From: Funneliformis mosseae
Taxonomy: Eukaryota; Glomeromycota; Glomeromycetes; Glomerales; Glomeraceae
DNA: 17,460 nt
Direction of reading: 5' to 3'
Assembly: GCA_910592005.1 (NCBI GenBank)
Contig: CAJVPP010001863.1
Coordinates: forward strand, 1-17,460
In this document: positions 11,351 through 17,460 of the stretch, one piece after another
Numbering within the stretch: the stretch's first letter is position 1
Layout of the letters: every line of letters begins with the position of its first letter
Translations under genes and position numbers: made by a program
Notes under the pieces: model-generated
What the model saw: the letters and a program-made list of their open reading frames with translations, nothing else
Database searches by the model: none
What the model was told of the DNA's origin: nothing

Positions 11351-11753
11351 ATTATGTAATAAAATTGTAATAATTTGGATCAGTAATAAATATAAAATTT
11401 TGAATTGTATAACGTAATAAAATTATAAAGATTTAAATCAGACGTAATATGATGATCATAAAATACTAGTCGGGACTAAGTTCTGGGACAAAATTCAGAA
11501 CTGAACCTAGTCAGATCTAAGTTTTAGAATTTGTTATGTGTGGATCCGATCTGTAGGTCTGTATAATAAGACTTATAGGTCTTAGGACTAGGACCAGACC
11601 AAGTCTAACTTTAACAACTATAACAGTACTAGTTTTTTATTTGTTAAATAATTATTTGCATGTATTTTACCTAATTTATCGTAATTCTTTTTAATTTCTT
11701 ATTTCGAATCTTTATCTTTACTCTTCTGTGTAAAGAAAACCTTCTGCTAAACT

Positions 11754-12000
11754 GTAATATCACAAGTGATTTACCTGTGATCTAAAAGAACTGGCATAAT
11801 ACTTGATGCCTTCTGCCAGAAATATTTAAACCCCTACATGATTAATTTTAATATAATAATATAAAGATAACAATTTCATAGTCAATTACATACTCTAAGG
11901 ATAATTAATTTTACACAATACTTTTTTGATTCTTCTTACCCCATTTGCTACCCTAAATACTCTGTTACAAGTATTCCTTAATTTATTAACTTTTGGTACT
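11754..12000 (+). other. Candidate LTR / leader of Gypsy-type element
   Basis: Sequence upstream of the forward gag starts a TGTAATATCACAAGTGATTT block at 11754, has a TATTTAAACCCC promoter-like stretch at about 11824-11835, and is followed near 11992 by TTTGGTACTAG, which loosely resembles a tRNA primer-binding site next to a 5' LTR. No second copy is in the window to prove it is an LTR. The rest of 11640-12240 shows no gene. Confidence 0.3.
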
Positions 12001-12239
12001 AGTTTTCTACTGAATTTCTTGTATTAACCTTTACTTCAAATACTAAAAAACAGTTAGAACAGTTAATAAATAGCACATAAACTGATTTTATTTTAGGATA
12101 AATTAAAATTTTAATTCTTAGCATTAAATATACACAAAACCCAGGTTCTTATATTAATATCTGACAAGACATATACAACATATTAGTCTTAACAAACAGT
12201 TTTCAGTGTGACCCATTTAAAGTTTTATATCAAATAAGT

Positions 12240-12535
12240 GAAACAGCTTAACCTACAAATACTCAAACAACCACTTCATTATTTAATACACCATCTATTT
12301 CAACTCGTTCTAATACACCTGACCTACTGAATGGAGAAGATTTCAACCTTGACTTATTATTTCAAATCCAAGTAAATATGGCTAATCAACAGGATATCCA
12401 AAATCTTACCGCAGCAGTTCAAGAATTGACCAGATTGTTCACTTTACAAGGATAATTAGCAGCAAATAATGGAGTTTTTCAACTAATCAATAACCTGCAA
12501 GCCAATGCTAATGTAATAAATGATAATCCTCAATC
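12240..12535 (+). pseudogene. Gypsy-type gag, N-terminal fragment
   Basis: From ATG 12378 the frame reads MANQQDIQNLTAAVQELTRL, then an in-frame TAA at a probable Gln, then QLINNLQANANVINDN. The Gln/Asn-rich helical composition is typical of the gag start in fungal Gypsy-like elements; upstream Thr/Ser-rich codons (TNTQTTTSLFNTPS) are also open. It would encode the capsid precursor that packages element RNA. It ends near 12535, where the other strand takes over with RNase H sequence, so the capsid core and zinc knuckle are not here. The gag assignment is by composition and context, not by a diagnostic motif. Confidence 0.5.
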
Positions 12536-14955
12536 CTTTTTGAGATAGAATAGCTTCAAGGGTATAAGTAAAAGTATCAGTATATAAGATATATGGTTTA
12601 TCAAGATCGGGATATACTAAGATTAAAGGAGAAGTTAAACAGTTCTTTAAGTTTTCAAATGCCTTTTGTTAATCAGTTATCTAACGATAAGGAACATTTT
12701 TTTAAGAAGTCTATTTAGAGGTTTAACAATAGTAGAGAATCCTTTTATAAATTTCCTGTAATAAAAGGCAAGTGCAATGAATCCTCTCAACTGAATTAAG
12801 TCCTTTGGAATGGGAAATCCTTTAATTGTGTCAACTTTTTCAGGATCAGTTTGTATACCTTTACGTCTGATTACATATCCTAGGACAGGGAGTTTCTTCT
12901 CAAAGAAAAAGCATTTTCTGGACTTAGTTTTAATCCAAATTATCATAAACGTAGAAAAACTTATTCTAAGTGAAGAAGATGTTCATCAAACATTTTGGAT
13001 CCAATATTAATATCATTTACATATACTACTATGTTCTGCCAAAGAATATCTCTTAAAATTGTATCCATTAATCTTTAGAAAGTTGCAGGAGCATTACATA
13101 AGCCAAAGAGCATAACTGTGAATTCAAAGATTCTAAACCTTATGATAAAGGTTGTTTTCTTCCGATTTTTTCTTCCATCTCCACTTGCCAGAATCCACTT
13201 GACAAGTCTAAGAATGTAAACCATTGGGAACCTATTAATGTATCCAGCATGTTATTGATCTTTAGGAGTGGATAGTTATCCTTTTTTGTTACACTATTTA
13301 GCTTCCTATAATCTACACATAAGCTTTTTTTTATTTTTCTTTTTCACGATGACTACCAAAGATGTTCATTGACTTTTTAATAGTTGGATTAATCCTAAGC
13401 CTAATAGCCTTTGAATTTCCTGTTTAATAAACTCTTGATTTTGATATGAAATCCTATAGAATCTTTGCTTAATTGGAGAAGCATTGCCTGTATCAATACT
13501 ATATTTTATCACAGAAGTCTTTCCAAATTAATTTTCCTTCCAAATGAAAAGGTCTTTGTATTGTTTCATAAAACCTTTGAACTTTTTCTATTACTTATTT
13601 GTAAGTTCACCAGCATAGTAACTTTTTTCATTAAGTTCCTTATATTGATAATAAAATTCTTTCAACGTTACCTTTTCCTTTGTATTTCCTTTTAGTTCAG
13701 CATAAATTAAGTTCGCTTCTTCTTCTAGAATCTCTTCAGAGTAATAAAATAATTCATCCTATTTCTCTTCTTCTGTTTCATATTTATCATCAGTTTCATT
13801 CACTTCAGACTTCTCATTATCTTCTCTGGTCTCTTCAATATATTAACATGGTAAAGTTCTATGTTCAACTGGAACATGTATTTCTTTTCCTTTCCAATGG
13901 ATAGTCATGAGTTTACTTCTATAGCTTATTTCAGAATAGGTCTTTTCTAGCCAGTCATTTCCAACTATTATGTCACAATAGCATCAAAAGGAATAATCTG
14001 TCCTATTATCCGTAGAGGTAAATCAAGTGCCATACCAACTGGCTTGCAACATTCACTATTACTATTTACTATTACTGTTCCAGATGCTTTATCAACTTCT
14101 CTTCCCAATCTTCTCAAGAATTGTAAGGAAATAATGCATTCTGAAGAACTAGAGTCAACTATTAAAGCAAACTCCTTGTTATTAATTGTTGCTTAACAAT
14201 ACAAAGCAGTTGACTTTCTATTTATAACATTATGCATTTCCTGGAATGCAATAAATTCATCATTTTCTTCAACTACTTCTTCAGCTTTCACATCTATAGG
14301 TTTAGCTCCTGAAGGTCCTGCAGTTGTGTTTTCCTCCTAATTATTATTTTCCTGGGTAACTGGTCCTTTTCCTTTATTTGACTTACGAGTAATTGGCTTT
14401 CTTAATAATCTCATTACACTTTGGGTAAACTTAGAATTGGCAGCAAGTAATTATTCAATAGAAATGTTGGTAGGTTGATCAAAAAGGTCCTGTGTAGTAT
14501 AAGGATTTATCATATTAACAATGGGTGGTTGTGCTGAAGATTTTTTCTTTGCTTTTGGTTTTTGTTAGACTCTTTTCTTTGCTAAGTCTTTTTGTTTTCA
14601 TTCTATTTCTCTAAATAAGTCTTTCTTATTATCATCAGCCCTACTCCTTTTGTTTGTATAGATTTCAAAGATAGAAAAATTAGAGAGACTTTCAAATAGT
14701 TTCGTACCTTCACCCTTGAGAGGTACACCATTTAGTTTAAATGCTGATTTTGATCGTTGTTATTTTCCTGTTCCAACAACTAGGTTAATAATTGCATAGC
14801 TTGGTGAACATTCATTGTGTTATTATTTTGATTGACATTATTATTTGCAGGGATATTATTAACTACATTAGCTACAATTGTATTCACTGGATTTAAATTA
14901 TTTTGCACTAGTAAATTATTGATAGCTACATTATTATTCAGGTTGAATGTTAAAA
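12535..14955 (-). pseudogene. Ty3/Gypsy gag-pol (gag end, protease, RT, RNase H), broken
   Basis: Read on the minus strand, an Asn-rich gag segment (about 14955-14740) and a basic Lys-rich linker (about 14680-14540) come first. The retroviral-type protease follows with LIVDSSSSECIIS (Asp codon 14154-14156) and later IVGNDWLEK (about 13960). Reverse transcriptase motifs are IKQEIQRLLGLGLI (about 13400), CVDYRKLNSVTKKDNYP (about 13300), LDLSSGFWQVEM (about 13195), LFGLCNAPATF (about 13100) and YVND at 13012-13023, where YxDD is the active site. LGYVIRRKGI...LRGFIALAFYYRKFIK (12880-12730) links to RNase H, ending in PYILYT...LEAILSQ near 12540. Integrase is absent. There are several frameshifts (near 13315 and 13975), and stops sit at Gln or Trp sites. 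The longest open piece is 12677-12946. Confidence 0.9.
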
Positions 14956-15005
14956 ATGGCTTAGAGAGTAATGTTTAGTTTTTTAACCGTAATTTTGTTG
15001 TGCTT

Positions 15006-16080
15006 TCATAGTTCTTCAGTCTCTGCGTGTAGGATTGCAATATACTTTTTTTGTTTGACGACTCTGGATTCTGATATATCAACTTCTGGTTTATAGACAG
15101 TGTCTGTATCTATAGCGCCTTCAGCTTTAGCTACTTCATTAAGTGCTACAGCTTTCTTTGTTATAACTGTGAAAATGTTCAGGTGCTTTTCCACTTCGTT
15201 GAGACGGTGTATTGAAAAAGCAAGGTCATTGTGAATAGTTGCGAGGGTTGCAGTAATGGCATCCAATTGATTTAAATTTTTTTGTGTATTCATTAGTTTG
15301 TGTGTAGGTGTTTTAGGTGATCAGTGAGATATGTCAGTTTCATCCATTTGGTCAGACCATGATTTTTTCGTGTAAATCAAATCATTGAGCAAGAATTTAT
15401 TCTTTGGTATTTTAGGTTCATTAGATCTTATTAAAGGAGTTTTAACCAGAGGTTTGATATCCTTAGTTCTATTAGCAAATGAGCGTGGATTTTTTGGATC
15501 AAATATTATTTCCTGATCATGTATGAATATGACCTTTGGACAGGATGCTGGTGCTGAATAATTTTTAAACTGTGCAGGCTTATAGCGTTGGTAGAGATTT
15601 TATGTCTGTTTATCTTTAGGAGTTGGTCTTTTCCGTCTACAATTTTGTGAGTCGTATTATAGAATAATGTACACATAGGTTAGTATCTGGTGCAGTCCAG
15701 ATAAATTTCTGTTATCAAATTCAATCAGGTCCCCATTTTTAGCCGCTACAAGATCATTTTTATTACTAAAATACATGAATGCGTATTGGAGATTTTTATA
15801 ATTTGATTGAGCTTTAGGGATTACTCACGTGATCACGTTAACTGCTTTACTGATAAGTTCTAATTCTCTACCAGTGGTATCTTTGGAAAAATTTGTTAAT
15901 TTTATAGTAAATTAGGAGTGAGCTTTTACTTCATCATTTGTTAGGAAGCAGACGTGAACTTGAACCATATTCTTCAAAATAAAAAGGCCAGCGTGAAAAT
16001 TGAAGAAAGATAAGTCTGTCTTAGGTGTATACGAAATAGTCACCTACTACCAAAGATTTTTCATTATCATTGTACATTTG
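15006..16080 (-). pseudogene. ORF1-like nucleic-acid-binding protein relic with coiled coil
   Basis: Starting near 16060 on the minus strand, the frame gives VHVCFLTNDEVKAHS, a stop, then FTIKLTNFSKDTTGRELELI and LQYAFMYFSNKNDLVAAKNG. This is an RRM-like beta-alpha-beta pattern followed by RNLSW-type sequence and a possible damaged zinc knuckle near 15690. A linker with YKPAQFKNYSAPASC follows (about 15600). From Met 15293 to the stop at 15006 an open 95-codon stretch carries Leu/Ile heptads (LDAITATLATIHNDLAFSI) predicting a coiled coil. This order resembles ORF1 proteins of fungal non-LTR retrotransposons, which coat element RNA. No endonuclease or RT follows, because Gypsy sequence begins at 14955. 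Stops are TAA or TGA at likely Gln or Trp sites. A domesticated or host origin cannot be excluded. Confidence 0.5.
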
Positions 16081-16156
16081 ATAATCATATCAAATCTGGT
16101 GAACGTAGATTAGATGATCTGCTCTGATTAAAGCTCTGCATAAGCTGAGCCGCTTG

Positions 16157-16275
16157 CAAGCCAAACGAGCTAGCTCATTTAGGCTCAGCTTGAGCCACCA
16201 TAAAATGAGCCACGAGCTAGACAAGCTAGCTTGTATTGTGGCTTGGCTCATGCTGCAGCTCAGCTCGTTGGCTTG
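16157..16275. repeat. GC-rich inverted-repeat module
   Basis: CAAGCCAAACGAGCT (16157-16171) faces AGCTCGTTGGCTTG (16262-16275), an inverted repeat with a single extra A. Between them are GAGCTAGCTC (16167-16176), AAGCTAGCTT (16223-16232) and repeated GAGCC/GGCTC boxes in both orientations. The module is far richer in G and C than its surroundings and could fold into a compound hairpin. It resembles a transposon end rich in subterminal motifs, and it abuts the satellite to its right. No coding content is credible. Confidence 0.7.
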
Positions 16276-16277
16276 TA

Positions 16278-17405
16278 TTTTCTTCTTTGAAGAAAATAAA
16301 TCCAAAGGCGGTTTTTCTTCGAAGAAAGCTGCTCTGATAGCGTTTACTTAAAAAAAATAGCTTCAGTGACATTTTCTTTGAAGAAAATGAATCTAGTGGC
16401 ATTTTCTTTGAAGAAAAATGAACCCAGTGACGTTTTTCTTTGAACAAAAACGCATCCAGAGCGTTTTCTTTAAAAGAATTCGCTTCCAGAGCGATTTCTT
16501 TGAAGGAATTTGCTTCCAGAGCATTTTCTTTAAAAGAATTCACTTCCGAAGTGATTTCTTTGAAGGAATTTGCTTCTGAAGCGTTTTTTTTAATAGAATT
16601 TGCTTTCAGAGTGGTTTCTTTAAAAGAATTCGCTTCTGAAGCATTTTCTTTAGAAGAATTCACTTTCAGAGCGTTTTCCTTTAAGAATTTTACTTCCAGA
16701 GCGTTTTCTGTAAAAGAATTCGCTTCCAGAGCAATTTCCTTGAAGGATTTCGCTACTGGAGCGATTTCTTTGAAAGAATTCACTTCCAGAGCGTTTCCAT
16801 AAAGGACTTCGCTTCCAGAGCATTTTCCTTGAAGGAATTCGTCTCTGTGGCTTTTTCCTTTGAAGGAATCGCATCCAGAGGCGTTTTTTTGTCAGAAATT
16901 TTGAAGGAAAATGCCTCTAAGGTGATTTGCACTTCCAGAGGCGTTTCCCTTCAAAGGAATAACCTTTGAGGCATTTTTTCCCAAGAAAAGCACTTCTAGA
17001 GGCGTTTCCTTTTAAAGAAATAGCCTTTGAGGCATTTTTTCTTAAGAAAAGCATTTTTGGAGGCGTTTTCCTTTAAGAGAATAGCCTTTGAGACGTTTTT
17101 TCTTAAGAAAAACACTTCTAGAGGCGTTTTTTCCCAAGAAAAACACTTCCAGAGGCGTTTTTTTAAAAGAAAACTACTTCTAGAAGTGTTTCCCTTCAAG
17201 GGAATAGCCTCTGAAGCGTTTTTTTTAAGAAAAACACTACTGAAGGCGTTTTTTTTCAAAGAAAACCACTTTCAGAAGCGTTTTTTTGAAGGGAATAGCC
17301 TTTGAGGCATTTTTTTCAAAGAAAAACACTTCTAAAGATATTTTCTTTAAAGGAATTAGTCTTTGTGGCTTATTTCTTAAAGAGAATCACCTCAGTGATT
17401 TTTTT
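16278..17405. repeat. Palindromic satellite, 30/31-bp units
   Basis: Units alternate two short palindromes: a TTCTTTAAAAGAA-type core and a CGCTTCTGAAGCG-type core. From 16461 to 16790 there are exactly eleven 30-bp units with no insertion or deletion. From 16939 to 17121 a 30-bp form (TTTCCTT..AAGGAATAGCC) alternates with a 31-bp form (TTTTTTCTTAAGAAAA.CACTTC) to make three 61-bp dimers, after which the order becomes irregular. The first part (16278-16460) and last part (17180-17405) are more divergent. The 30-bp phase leaves frames open on both strands (16440-16802 plus; 16226-16783 minus). These read as 10-residue repeats such as SLKEFASRAF and SFKEIALEAN, and probably follow from the repeat structure rather than from selection for protein. 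Confidence 0.9.
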
Positions 17406-17460
17406 TTAAAAGTTTTTTACTTATGTTGAATAGATAAAAAGGCTTGTGATTTTAGTATCA

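Larger units (their letters stand above)
8753..11622 (+). mobile_element. hAT DNA transposon, near full length
   Basis: The left end TAAGATTGTTAAAGT (8753-8767) is mirrored by the reverse complement TATAGTTGTTAAAGT at the right end (11608-11622), with 12 of 15 bases matching and TTGTTAAAGT identical. Flanking 8-mers GTAGTACT (8745-8752) and ACAGTACT (11623-11630) agree at six positions. The two differences are transitions, as expected of an old 8-bp hAT target-site duplication. Subterminal GGTCTTAAGACTAAGTCT (left) and GGTCTTAGGACTAGG (right) resemble hAT subterminal motif clusters. Between the ends lies one hAT transposase gene. The size of about 2.9 kb is normal for an autonomous hAT, but the gene is inactivated. 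Confidence 0.75.

Noticed and set aside
12810..13904. Plus-strand open frames of 66 to 76 codons (12810, 13465, 13680)
   Set aside because: They lie opposite the minus-strand Gypsy protease-RT sequence, which explains this stretch through family motifs.
16440..16802. Heat-shock-element-like GAA/TTC repeats in the satellite
   Set aside because: Spacing between GAA and TTC is 0, 1 or 3 bases, not the 2 needed for the nGAAnnTTCn pattern, so this is a by-product of the palindromes.

Overview
The window reads as an AT-rich eukaryotic repeat region with no intact host gene. It is built almost entirely from broken transposable elements and satellite DNA. The mix of Tc1/mariner, hAT, Gypsy and LINE-ORF1-like relics, an intron of about 75 bp with GT...AG ends, very low GC and Asn-rich element proteins suggests an early-diverging fungus, with an arbuscular-mycorrhizal glomeromycete (Rhizophagus or Gigaspora type) as my best guess. 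That assignment is inference and rests on no host marker gene. Layout, left to right: 63-970 is an internally deleted Tc1/mariner relic (+). 1148-1896 is a non-autonomous element with 11-bp terminal inverted repeats and many CTGAACTGAA-type motifs. About 1900-5980 is extremely AT-rich with no recognisable gene. 5987-7740 is a deeply decayed hAT transposase (+). 7740-7945 holds a 60-bp tandem duplication. 7944-8335 is a tandem array of hairpin-forming units of about 26 bp. 8505-8622 is TTTTATTT low-complexity DNA. 8753-11622 is a near-complete second hAT element (+) with terminal inverted repeats, a probable 8-bp target duplication, a BED finger, an intron and a C-terminal dimerisation region. 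About 11754-12535 is a candidate LTR/leader plus the N-terminal part of a Gypsy-type gag (+). 12535-14955 is Gypsy gag-protease-reverse transcriptase-RNase H on the minus strand, meeting the forward gag tail to tail. 15006-16080 is a minus-strand ORF1-like protein relic with a putative RNA-binding region and a coiled coil. 16157-16275 is a GC-rich inverted-repeat module. 16278-17405 is a satellite of 30/31-bp units made of alternating short palindromes. How the parts fit: every recognisable reading frame is broken, and most in-frame stops are TAA/TAG where Gln is expected, or TGA/TAG/TAA where Trp is expected. Both are C-to-T or G-to-A changes. The same change type alters putative catalytic codons in the hAT transposase, the RT (YVND) and perhaps the protease (DSS). 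The window therefore looks like silenced, deamination- or RIP-like-mutated transposon sediment, with the block before about 7740 older or more heavily mutated than the rest. Two unrelated satellites, both made of self-complementary units, are the most unusual structures here.
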